This document shows positions 54,401-64,000 of a stretch of 64,000 nt of DNA, one piece after another. A program made the position numbers and the translations under genes. The first letter of the stretch is position 1. Every line of letters starts with the position of its first letter. Source of the DNA: Mesodorylaimus sp. YZB2_4 (lineage: Eukaryota > Nematoda > Enoplea > Dorylaimida > Dorylaimidae). The stretch spans positions 620,001 through 684,000 of the forward strand of contig JASANH010000209.1 in the NCBI GenBank assembly GCA_030248295.1. The letters run 5' to 3'. Under the pieces are notes generated by a model, which ran no database searches, was not told where the DNA came from, and was given only the letters and a program-made list of their open reading frames with translations.

Positions 54401-57400
54401 GACAGCAATGACTTGATCTTTCATATTAGCGATCGTTCTTTTCACGACAGCTTGAGCTGGATTGCGCGAATGGGTGAGATCGCCAGGCTGCTTTGTGATC
54501 GCATCTCCGGCTGTTTGCATTCGGCCAAACAGTGGCCTTTGCTTGTACAAATTACATTTCCAGTCGACGGTTTCTCCAATAGAACGTTTCTTTCTATAGA
54601 TATATCCGTTATGCAAAAGCTGATCATTGCTTTTTTGACTTCGCACGAATTCTAGAGGCATGATTCGAGAGTCGCCACTGACAAGTCGGAATGCAATATG
54701 CTATGATCTCCAGTCCATAAATGGCGCACTAATGAAGCCGCGTTTTATCCTGTGCGTCTTTGTTCCTTTATTACCTCCTGTTTGCATTTCTGCGCCCTTT
54801 TTTCTATGCGTTCTAATAACTGATGCGCCCTTTTTGCTGCGCTTTTTTTGCGTGGATTCTTTTACGCAGTACTCCATGCCTAAGATGCAGTTTCTATGGA
54901 GCATATTTGAGGGAGACTTTAATTTTCAAGATGGACGTTGGTTTGATCAAATTTTGAGCAATTTTTGACCGAAATCCTGAATAAATGCTCTTTTTTTCAG
55001 AAGGTTCTTCAGAGCTGCATCAGATTAGAGCTGATATGGATTTGAAAAAAAAAGATTTAGATGTACAGCACAGTAGATACGATTTAGATATCTATATCCC
55101 AAAAAGATATGAATATTCAAATCATATTTTTGAAAAGATATGAATAGATATTTATTTGAGATAGGAGGGGAGTTTGAAAAGTTCGTAATAGGTATGGATA
55201 TGAATATTAACACTGCCGCAGACCCAGATCCGACCCATCCGACTCAAGGCCTGGATCCCGATACGATCCGGCCGATCCGCTTCAACAAATAGAAGATAGA
55301 TAAGACTGACGTGTTTGGCACTGCATCCTCACCCACCAGCCATGCTTCCTCGCTGTCACTCTCTGTTGGATCACTCCAAAGGACATAGGAGAGCTAAATA
55401 GCGCATAAAACGGGATTAAACACTGATTTGAGAGAAAAACGGGATTTTCTCGTATAGTTTTTCATATTTTATCATTTCCTAGCAGATAAAACGCGAAAAA
55501 ATATTAGTTGCCCCCCGGCCGATCCAGCTGTTGGATCGACCTGGGAGCTGATCCGCCCCGCGGATCGGTCGATGCTAGTCAGAGACCCTGAATCAAGTAA
55601 TCAATGATCGATTTTTGTTGACCGTAGCAAAACTAGGGCAAGCATAAGCCATGGGGGAATACATTTTAGGGGGAGATTTTCGAGTAAAACGTGGCGAGTA
55701 AATGTTAGTTCTTGGAAAAAGCAGAGAGCGAGGATTTTTTTGATAGTTAATTTCCAATTTAGGCTTTGGTAGCTGCAAAATTGTACAAAGAGTGCTCGGA
55801 AGAAATTGCCGAATATGATTTGGACCAGGAAATGGCGTTAGCTGAAAATGCGAAGTAAGTACTTTTGCTAGGCATTGGTAACAGTTGGACAATGGGGGGG
55901 GGGGAATGCTGACCAGTGTCCGCCATGTCAGGTCATACTTTATCCATTGCCAAGCATCATACAGTCACTTGAGGGCTAAGGAGCACAGAAATTGGCAATC
56001 ATTCTTACTCGGGCAGGAGTCGAACCCCCTCCCTGTGCGCACCCGGCGTGACAGGCAGGCGCCGTAACCGCTAGGCCACGACCAAGGCGGTCCGCACGAA
56101 GCGACAGTACATTACTCTTTTGGTTCCTTTAAACTGCCATGCATGAGTGCATGAGACAAGTATAATTTGAATGTATTCAGCTATTTGCAAACAAAATTTT
56201 CAAAGTTTCACAAAAACTTTTGCATGCATGGCCACAGAGTAACCTGCGTAAACATTGTTACATTTCAGGGAATTCGAAAGGTTGTCAGTGGATTTGTTGG
56301 GTCAATGTTATCAGGCGGACGATGATAAGACCTTTCAATTGTTGACGTACGAGTTGCAGCATTGGCCTGGTCAAACGTGTTTGGGATTAGCGGTGGGCGC
56401 TGAGCATATACAATTCGTTGCCCACGGGGCTTGTCAAATTCTGTTGGCCGATCTGTGGAGTGGCGGAATGCGAATTCGTAAAAGTGCCCTTCTTAGGACG
56501 TTAATCAGTTTAATTTTGCCATGTTTGGCTTTTCGCCTAATCGAATTCAAAACTAAAGGCGAATTAATTCAACAAGCTCAAAAAGGAATTGAAGGGAAAG
56601 GTAGGATTTTGGTGTTTGAGAGATTCTGGTAATGGAATTATATTTTTCAGCTGTTGATAAGCAACAATTACAGTCTGCTGCATCGGCGGCCAAGTAAGAG
56701 GATTGGAGAACTTGAAAAAATTAGAGAGAATAAGAGTTTTCGTGGTTTAGGAAAAAATTGACGTGCTGCGAGAAAGTGAGAGAATTCTACTCGGCGCCCA
56801 TCACAGTATTTTGGATTTGGACGGTGAGTCTGACATAGTTTTATGTACATGTAGAGTGATAAGGCTGGGTTAGAATTACATACTGGAGGCACCAGGCCAA
56901 AACCCAGGGCAGCCGACCAAGTCTTCCGACCCATGACTGAAACGTCTGTAACCAGCACTCCTGGCGGGAGGGAGACTTACTCTCCTCTGGCTGGCAGACG
57001 TCGACCCCTCAGGTTGATGTTTCAGCGGCAGGTATAATCGCGAGACTTGCCTACCGCAAGTCGGCGGTTCTTGTCCCAGAGAATTCGGTCTCTCACTCCC
57101 ACCGCCCGGGTGCGCTGGTTGCGCATCACGCCTGATGGGTGACGCTCGCAGCTGCCGGCTCTTTGCAGACGATTGATTGCCATTCAGTATCTCTATAGGA
57201 GCATCATATTAGTTAAAATACTGCCAACATCGACCGACCCGCCGATCTGGACAGGATCGGAATTTTGAATTTCCGCTAAAATATCTTTCCTTGGCGTCCG
57301 AGTATATCTTCATGCAGGCAGCTCGAATTCACATTTCAACCCTTTGGAGTGGCCGCCCATGAATGACATCGATGCTATTTTTGAATGTTTTACCCCGCCC

Positions 57401-60400
57401 ACCTTCTGTCCGCAAAGGAGCCGCGGGGCTTAGCTGACTTTGAAGACATTGGTCCCGCATTGTCATGGCAATTCATATTTTATCCATAGCCAAGTGTGGT
57501 AACCTAGCGAGTCAAGCTAGGTGCTGCGCGATAGCAAACGTAAGACGAATCAACGAGACTTTACTTCGACAACTGCACGGGACACTCACACAATACAGAC
57601 TGACTGACGAAACCTCGACAGACTACAAGGCACTAGCGAGCAAGGCACAACAACCAATCAGCGAGCACGCAAGGCGCGGCGAACAAAGGACGGGCAGGAA
57701 GGAAGTGTCTGACTCACAGGCAAGGCCGTCTGGGCCACCAGATCGAAAAAGAAAAGGGGAGCTAACCAAATTCGAATAGCCACACCCTTACACAAGCACT
57801 AAACAGCGCGCTCGAGGGCTAAGGAACACATATTTGACAATCATTCTTTACCCAGGCGAACCCTCCCCTGTAAGAGCGCGCACAGCGTGAGAGGCAGACG
57901 CCGTAATTGCTGGATGGCGACCCAAGCATTGAGCGTTGCATTGATCGGACGCAACCCTAACTGGGACGCCGCACTTTCATTCAGGCTGAGGACGGCAGTT
58001 TAGGAAACCCATTCCCTGAGAGGTAACTGGCTGCACAACTGGCTCTAGGGCTCATCAGGAACCCAAATGGAGTGGGGCGAGTAGATTAAGACAACTGGTC
58101 CCCATACGCCAGTCCCACTCCCTCCTTGCCTTCTATGATCCTGGGCGCTGATGGTGGCCGCAGTGGTGCAGCAGTTCGGCAGTCGTCTCTTCGTATTGCT
58201 TGGGAGCGAGTGGCTGGACTCGTCTTGCGTTCGATTCCTGGTGATGTAGGTTGGTTTGCGAACCATAAACCTTCGCTGACCTTGCACGCCAGGCCGTGGG
58301 TGACTCGGTAGGTGCTCCAAGTGGAGAGACGGAAGCCAGGCGAGGAGACAGTCTTGGCTGTCGAACACCGACAGGGTTCAAAACCCACCCACTATAGTCC
58401 AAGGAAGTCGGTGTCCAGTCCAGGATGCCCTCGTGTGGAGGTGCTCCTAGTGGAGACCCGCACAAGGGACACTGCTGTGTGTGCTGGTCCCCGCATAGCC
58501 GTGCTAATAAGGTGGCTGCTGGCCGACTAGAGGCGGAATAGGCTTTGGGCCACAGAAAATGAAAAAAACCTGTGTCGCTGATGCTGACGCAGCATGCCCT
58601 CAGCGGTCGTGCTCCAGCGGTGCTGTAAGAGGGAACCTGCCGTGAAAGTTGGTCGCCTCATGGCCTCACTCGTCATATCACAACTGCTAGCTGACGATTG
58701 GCGAAACGGACATTTTTGTCTGAAATTCTTCAGCCCCTTCCTTTCTGACTGTGGGCATCCATTATCGATAGCCGATCCGGACCAGACTAGGGGGATGGGT
58801 CAGTCGATGCGGGGGATAGTGGTTGGGGAGAGTGGAGATCGACTTTGCCTTCTTCTAAGAGATTCTTGGCGAAAAAAACGAAAACGCAGCAGATGGATGA
58901 TTTTTCCGTTGTAGTTGTCCTATGGAATTTTTTTGGCTATTTTTCTCCGAATGGTATTGATGGAGACAAAAGTAGAACCGACGTGGGAAGAATATTTCTT
59001 GCTGAGCTACACGGTTACATATGGGATGGAAATGTTGAGAAGGGTAAGTGAAAGATGGTTTGGCTTCTGGACCTAATCGTCGTCGTTTCTTGCAGTTCCT
59101 GATCAGTGAACCGCGTAAATTCGATCAGAAATTGGTGGAATTTTGTCGTAATTTGTGGAATGTCAGTTCGTTATTGGCAATTATCGCTTTTATTATCGCA
59201 TTTGGATTACGATTTGAAGAGGAGTATCTTTACGTGACGCATTGTATGTACGCCTTGGATTGCGGGTTCTGGTTTCTACGATTATTGGAAGTGATCGAAA
59301 TTAACAGTATACTCGGCCAGTATATGATCGTCATATCAAAAATGGTGAGTGCAGCAATGTGAGCAAATTTTTTGTTGAGATGTAGGACCGAAATTATTGC
59401 CTATTTTTGGTCATCAAATATCGACGTTCGAGCTGGGAGCCCGCACAGTCTGGTGTTAGCGTCGGGCTGCTGCGTTTTGTTATAGGCAGAGGCGGGAATT
59501 TAAAAATATGCTCGCGAATCTTTGTGTGCGTAGGAAATAGGTTGAAAGGGTCATCATCCGCCAGGTTGATCTTGATGTGTGCGATTCCACAGTCCATGTT
59601 TATGTTAATAGTTGACCAAATCACCTAGCAAAAGTATGCGCACATCGAGCGTGAAGGCACACATAAAATGACTCACTGGACCGCGAGTCGAACACTGCCC
59701 TTATATTTTGCAGTTGTCGGACACGATCTACGTGGTGTCGATAATGTGCATCACACTGGTCTCGTTTGGTGTTGTGCGGCAGGCCATATTGCAGCAAGGT
59801 CTCGAGGAATGGGATTGGGAAGTCCTGCGCAATGTCACCTACAAATCGTATTTTATGTGGTATGGAGAAGTGTTCGCGGACGAAATCGATGTTTGTGTGG
59901 ACAATAAACATAGCGAGTCCGGTTTGAATTCAACGGATCCATGCGTACCAGGGGCCTGGATCGCCACAACGGCATCGGCTGTCTATATGATGCTGACGAA
60001 TATTATTTTATTGAATCTATTGATCGCCATGTTCAAGTGAGTCTGGGGTTTAAATGGGTGGACCGTGGTTTGATCAGCTAGGTAGGAAAATATACCAAGT
60101 TCTATCTGATGCATAGCAGATGACTATGCTGACCTACGGTGCTAAGACACGGCAAATCATCTTATCGATCGATGCCAGACTCGGCATCTCAATTTATGCT
60201 CAAACTTTGTGTCTTGACCTGAAGCATCGAATGTGTCTGATTGAGGAAGCATCTGAAGTAAGCCCGATGCTAGAGACTAGGGGCCAAATTATAGTCGGTT
60301 GCACACACGCCTGTCGAAATGCGTTATTGCGCCATCTCCGCTTTCTTCCATTTTTTCTCAGAATTTTTAGCAATAACTAGGGTTTATGTCAGCGAGTATA

Positions 60401-62689
60401 TTGATGAGAAAAATGTGCTCTTTCGGCTGGTTGTCTTTGTTTTGCTCTTACTGCTTTCGATTAAAACTGAAAGCGAAAAATCAAGCCCCGACAGTACAGT
60501 ATAATTTTTCTCTGAGAAATTGTCGCTGACATCAACTTGGGCTACAGCTGAAAAATTTCGAAAAAAATCGCTCGAAAGCGGCGACGCCGCGATTTGGCGC
60601 ATGCGCCTGTAGTGCGACAGGGGAGCGACCGAGTATAATTAGGTCCTAACCGTAGACTGTGCACAGTAGACTTGCATCTGTTGCATTAAAGCATCTGAAG
60701 ACTTTGATCATTGCCAGTATGCACGCATAAAAGGGTCACCTCCTGTTTTTTCTGATGAGTAGAATAATGTGCTGGTTTGAATTTAAACCCAGCTTTTTCT
60801 CTGTTTTAGTCACATATACTTCGAAGTGTCGTCGATCTCGGCTGTGATTTGGAAATTCAAGCGTTACCACCACGTTATGCAATACGAGCAGCATCCATTC
60901 CTGCCGCCCCCACTGGTTGTCATTCACCATTTTTACGCGTTTATGCTGTATCTTCGGAGCCTGTGTTGCAAGAGGTGCTGCCGAGTTCCGCCACAAGATT
61001 ACGCTTTGAGTAAGTTTACTGTTAGCCCGGAAAACTATCCCGGGATAATGGCCCCGAAAAAAAATATGGCTACTGGGTGCCATTAGCATGCTAACCAATG
61101 GGCTACGGTATTTGTAAAAAGTGCCGGGAAATCATATTTGAAAAATGGCGGGAAAACTTGCTTTTAAATACTCTCCCTTGTTCTGGATGGCTTGGTTCAA
61201 TTTTTGGCTGAAGAGAAGAGCCGATCGCTCTGTGGCATGTGGCAGTGACATCTGTAAGGCTGATTTTCTAGTGGAGCCTTAGGTAGCTCAGGCTGCAGCT
61301 AATTTGAATGGCATCCAATAAGGCAGGAGTTGGTGCCGGGGGGGGTCTACTCTGCCACTGCCCTTCAAGTGAGGTGAGGCGAAGGCTGGCGATCAGAATT
61401 TCAGCCAGGGAACGTTTCAGATTAATCAATTGCAGACGACGGAAGTAGGGGAGGAAAGGTTGGAGGAAAGACAGCACTATTGTGTGGCCACTGGCTCTTG
61501 TGCTGATGGCACGACTGTGCTAGGCAGTGCTTATTGGAGTATGCTTGTTTCAGAATTGATATTGAACGATGCGGATATTGACAAGTTGCTGGATTTCGAA
61601 GAAGAATGCATGGAAGATTTGGCTACTCACAAAGAAAAAGCGAATTTCACTTCACAAAATGAGCGATTACGCAGGGTGGCTCAGAGGTAAGAATGCTAGG
61701 TTTTCTGTGTGGTCACCTGGATGTCTGAAAGGGTGCTCTGGGAATGGATACAGAAAAGTTTAGTTGTAACTTGAAATTCCTACTGTCGATTTGCATAATC
61801 AGCGTCAAATTGTGGCACATCAGCACGCTCTGCTGGTCGCATGCACTGCGTGCCAGCAAGCACAAAGGAATGTGGGAGGAGAAGAGGAAGGACAAGTGTG
61901 TTGCTTGAATAAAACAACAAGAATACGTCAGGTTTAAATGCTAAAAAATCCCCCCCGCCCCCATTCTAAAATTTGAATTCGGTTAGAAGGGCTGTGCAAA
62001 TGGTGGATCACAGATAACGGCACCTGAAACACAGTGCGTAGAAACAGCATAGAAAAATGTTAGTGAAGTAGGAAGGGCTGATATCTGGGTTGAATAGAGC
62101 GAGGAAAGATTCACTCTCTTGGTTTGGGGTTGGGATTAAATGTGCAGAGGAGTCATTTTTAGCTGATCAGTTACATGATCAGAATGGTTGCCTGTCTGAT
62201 GTGTTCATATATGAAAAAATGATAAAAGCTAGCTTGAATTTGCTACAGGATATTAAACTTGAATTTGAAAATTCAAAAATAATGAGATAGATTAAAAACG
62301 TTTTTAGGCAAGAATTTTTTTCCATGAAGTTGGACGAGTTATTGGCTGGACATGACGCTGCGTTGGCAGCATTGCAGGAGTTGCATCAGAGAATGAGGGC
62401 GTTGGATCATGATTCGAAGGGTGGAAGTGGGGGCAGCACAGTCGAGGAGCCGACACCGCCACTCAGCGCCGCCATGCCACATCGAATCGATTCGACCAAA
62501 TCGGCCAGCTCACGTCGGATGTCGGCCGGTCGAAGCGATACAGTGACCGAATTTGAGACTGAGGAGGACTCTATGCCGCTGAACGTGTATGGCCAGATGG
62601 ATTACACCACTATACTCGATGGCATCGACATGACGGGTTGTGTGGACAGTGAAGGAGGAAGTGGGTCGGAGGAAAGTGAGGGGCTCTAG
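48427..62689 (+). CDS. TRPM-family cation channel, complete, 18 exons
   Basis: The exons are 48427-48447, 48511-48596, 48776-48941, 49007-49220, 49273-49756, 51183-51312, 51371-51679, 51741-52025, 55763-55854, 56269-56600, 56651-56693, 56751-56823, 58915-59043, 59096-59344, 59714-60036, 60810-61009, 61554-61686 and 62308-62689. All borders are GT..AG, phases agree, and the total is 1,216 aa. Residues ~95-325 are the TRPM N-terminal SLOG/LSDAT fold (VISVHGGFDDFKLQPK, VITTGLNMGATQYVANAL). ~325-745 hold the melastatin repeats (YELQHWPGQTCLGLAVGAEH). ~745-979 hold S1-S6, with FMWYGEVFADEID in the pore loop and LTNIILLNLLIAMFN in S6. The TRP helix is AVIWKFKRYHHVM, followed by LPPPLVV; then a coiled coil (~1050-1130) and an acidic end. 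There is no kinase or NUDT9-H domain. TRPMs pass Ca2+/Mg2+/Na+ at the plasma membrane. The N-terminal start is the first in-frame ATG; non-coding 5' exons are possible. Confidence 0.9.
50415..50625. repeat. GATC-dense palindromic tract in TRPM intron 5
   Basis: I count 13 GATC words within ~210 bp, many as ATCGAT, TGATCA or CGATCGAT. About one would be expected by chance. No unit length repeats exactly. Confidence 0.7.
50899..50914. repeat. orphan MITE terminus
   Basis: AGTATAAACGAGCCTTGA equals the right end plus TGA of the MITE at 44,564-45,165. No partner end is nearby, so this is a remnant. Confidence 0.55.
52788..53848. mobile_element. non-autonomous hAT element nested in the MULE
   Basis: Perfect 18-bp TIRs, CCAGGGTCGACCGTACCG at the left and its complement at the right, are flanked by an exact 8-bp duplication GGCGCCAT (52,780-87 and 53,849-56). 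Both TIR and duplication length are typical of hAT. GTACGG/CCGTAC words crowd ~100 bp inside both ends, as hAT subterminal binding sites do. No transposase is encoded. Confidence 0.9.
53248..53353. repeat. 106-bp palindrome inside the hAT element
   Basis: AGTTCGATGCGATGCGTCAA at the left is answered by its near-complement at the right; arms of ~33 bp include CAAATAAGCGTGCGAT. Probably a small MITE inserted into the hAT element. Confidence 0.65.
55905..56095 (-). repeat. tRNA-derived SINE in TRPM intron 9
   Basis: Minus orientation. GGTTCGACTCC-type box B appears as GGAGTCGAACCCCC on the plus strand (~56,020) and CATACTTTATCCATTGCCAA marks the tail, matching the 42.2-kb copy. Confidence 0.7.
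57110..57190. repeat. dispersed repeat shared with 1.7 kb
   Basis: CATCACGCCTGATGGGTGAC and the following GCTCGCAGCTGCCGGCTCTT resemble the reverse complement of 1,735-1,795. Confidence 0.45.
57465..57935 (-). repeat. SINE copy split by a ~280-bp insertion, TRPM intron 12
   Basis: The tail piece (CATATTTTATCCATAGCCAAG, 57,475-57,495) and the head piece (57,815-57,935, with CGAACCCTCCCCTG) belong to the same SINE as at 42.2 and 55.9 kb but are separated by unrelated sequence (~57,505-57,790) starting GTGGTAACC and ending near GCCACACCC. Confidence 0.6.
57936..58560 (+). repeat. second SINE family, composite copies in TRPM intron 12
   Basis: 58,150-58,250 contains a tRNA-like head (GGTGGCCGCAGTGGTGCAGC ... 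TTGCGTTCGATTCCTGG) and 58,425-58,500 a tail shared with the 22-kb and 31-kb copies (GATGCCCTCGTGTGGAGGTG). A tail in opposite orientation precedes it (57,940-58,130). Together they account for most of this intron. Confidence 0.6.
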
Positions 62690-63687
62690 GGGGACTGGCA
62701 TCTGCTCTACTAATTGATGAATGTGATTAGTACTAGTCTGAATTGGGCCCTGATTCGGAATCCTTTGTGTGGTGTGCTGTTTGAAGAGGCTTTGCGAAAG
62801 TGGGATGCTAAGAAGTTCTTTTCAATCTTTTCCATGTTGTTGAAGCGCCGTTAATTTGTCGTGTGACAGAGAAGCAGAAACACGAAAGGAGTGCAGTTGT
62901 CCATGCAGAAATGGGCCTTCGTCACAATCAAGGTCTGAAACGCGGTAGAAAATGATGATAGAATAATGGATCATGTGGCGTTCTATAGCGGGGTCGTCAG
63001 CGAGGAAGTCAGTGCCCATCAGTGCGTTCCGATCTAAAATGCCTAGAAGATATGATATTATAGATATTCAAATAGGATTTTAAATTTACTCTCCGCCAAA
63101 AGCATTTGAGTGCCCCCAAGGTAAGTGGCAGCCTCATTTTCGCGCGAAATTCAAACATGCTGTTTTGCCTAAAACCAGCAGTACTTGTTTTTGCTAGCCT
63201 TCATTTCCCGCATCTGTTATCCAAAAATCTTCAAATCCCATCTTATTTAAAGGTTACAACAGGTTTTTTACCTTACATAGAATAATCTCGTATCTAAAAA
63301 AGAACTCGAATCCCATCATCTGAAACAGCCAATTAACGAGCGCCACGCCCTTCGTCCAATCACACACCATCAGATCACGTGACCAGCGCATGTCAACGAA
63401 GGCAACGTAAAGTAGGCAGCTTGTAGGCAACGTTTAGAAGATTCGCGAAGCAGCTGTCATTCTTGAGAATTCGCGTCCCCTGTGCGGCTGTGCGTCGATC
63501 ATTCTCTCGCGTTTCCGTCTTCGCTCCGTGCAATCATCGAAATTTCTTCTTCCCATTCAACTTGGTCGTCAAACATCAACTCCCTGTCGAAATGCTCTTC
63601 TTCCATCTCCTCGCTGCTCACCGAATCGTCTGCCTCCTCATCGCCAATGTCTGCCGTCTGTCGAAATCGGCCATCGTCCTCACCGTC
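62690..63687. other. TRPM 3' flank and upstream region of the last gene
   Basis: No gene. GATAT-type words occur near 63,045-63,075. I see no AATAAA close to the TRPM stop. The frame that enters the last gene is open from 63,463, so its start may lie upstream of the ATG chosen. Confidence 0.4.
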
Positions 63688-64000
63688 ATGATCGCAAATG
63701 GATCGAAACGAGTCAAAGGCCTCCTGACCCCCGGAATGTGGCTGTACGTGGCCCTGATCGTCGCGCAATCCCTGGCTACTCGCGGCGAAGACATCGGTAA
63801 GACTAAAATCAAGTTTTCTTTTAAAATTTTCGTGGAAAGAGGTTTTTAGAAATACGACTGGGAAAAAGCTTCATCAAAGACAAGTACGGCGCCGACATCA
63901 GCGCTTTCGTTCCCAACGCCACCGTCCACATCGCCTGCCATCACAAGAACCAATGCCCTCCGAATTCCAGCGTCTCCCTGATCAACCAAGACAACGCGGT
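63688..64000 (+). CDS. secreted or membrane protein, first exons (partial)
   Basis: Exon 1 (63688-63796) encodes MIANGSKRVKGLLTPGMWL and a hydrophobic segment YVALIVAQSLATRGEDI, likely a signal peptide. A 53-bp intron (GTAAGA ... GGTTTTTAG) joins in phase to exon 2 from 63850: EIRLGKSFIKDKYGADISAF, then VHIACHHKNQCPPNSSVSLI, with two cysteines and N-glycosylation sites (NAT, NSS), running off the window. The pattern would suit an extracellular beta-rich domain, but I cannot name the family. Upstream in-frame ATGs at 63,463 and 63,591 exist. Confidence 0.5.

Larger units (their letters stand above)
52232..54661 (-). pseudogene. FLYWCH-MULE transposase in TRPM intron 8, interrupted
   Basis: On the minus strand, 54661-54260 encodes a FLYWCH-like zinc finger (LEFVRSQKSNDQLLHNGYIY, VDWKCNLYKQRPLFGRM) and a linker. 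54137-53857 encodes the MULE core (ADGTFKTATPLFEQLFTIHG, DFELAAINSF-like NFELAAINSFASQFPNA, QGCFFHFSQCVWR). The core is then cut by a hAT element. The frame resumes beyond it (LALQMRMLAALAF-type segment ending at ~52,640, then NSVEGWNRGFLELFGEHHPT to 52,232). Frame breaks also occur near 54,150 and 52,600, so it is inactive. MULE transposases are DDE enzymes related to Mutator. It lies antisense inside the channel gene's intron. Confidence 0.75.

Overview
The window is animal nuclear DNA, almost certainly from an invertebrate. Its genes have short introns with GT..AG borders and pyrimidine-rich acceptors (for example TTTTTTCAG before 49007), there are no operons, and most of the sequence is transposable elements (LTR retrotransposons, a LINE, tRNA-derived SINEs, hAT, MULE, ISL2EU-like elements, MITEs and a Polinton-like remnant). 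I cannot fix the phylum from sequence alone.

Layout. 1-0.23 kb: a small secreted peptide gene. 0.4-4.1 kb: a LINE scrap, then the 5' end of an LTR retrotransposon on the minus strand (LTR, a leader with four hairpin repeats, gag). 5.3-6.2 kb: gag-like debris. 6.48-9.86 kb: an F-box/LRR gene cut in two by a 1.86-kb TIR element. 10.5-34.9 kb: a nested inverted duplication. Arms A (11.1-13.0 / 33.0-34.9 kb) each carry a C-type lectin plus PAN/apple-like gene, intact on the left and broken on the right. Arms B (21.7-22.5 / 30.9-31.7 kb) carry a SINE and a gene scrap. The left side holds an 8.5-kb Gypsy element (13.0-21.5 kb), the right side a solo LTR, and the centre a LINE, a decayed Gypsy element and a foldback element.

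35.2-36.3 kb: a decayed hAT transposase. 38.74-43.97 kb: an apparently intact two-gene DNA transposon (THAP + DDE transposase; SAP-like + SWIM + YqaJ nuclease) with 35-bp TIRs and AT target duplications. 44.6-45.2 kb: a MITE. 46.5-47.9 kb: a Polinton/Maverick-like virion-gene remnant. 48.43-62.69 kb: a complete 18-exon TRPM cation channel gene (1,216 aa) whose introns hold a MULE, a hAT inside that MULE, and SINEs. 63.69 kb to the end: the first two exons of a secreted or membrane protein.

How the genes relate. The host genes (secreted peptide, F-box/LRR, lectin, TRPM, last gene) show no shared pathway; proximity here reflects genome order only. The two ISL2EU-like genes converge and form one mobile unit. 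The most notable points are a PWWP reader domain fused to the C terminus of a Gypsy integrase, a large Arg/Ser-tailed extra ORF in the same element, the ISL2EU-like transposon, and the hairpin array in an LTR-element leader.
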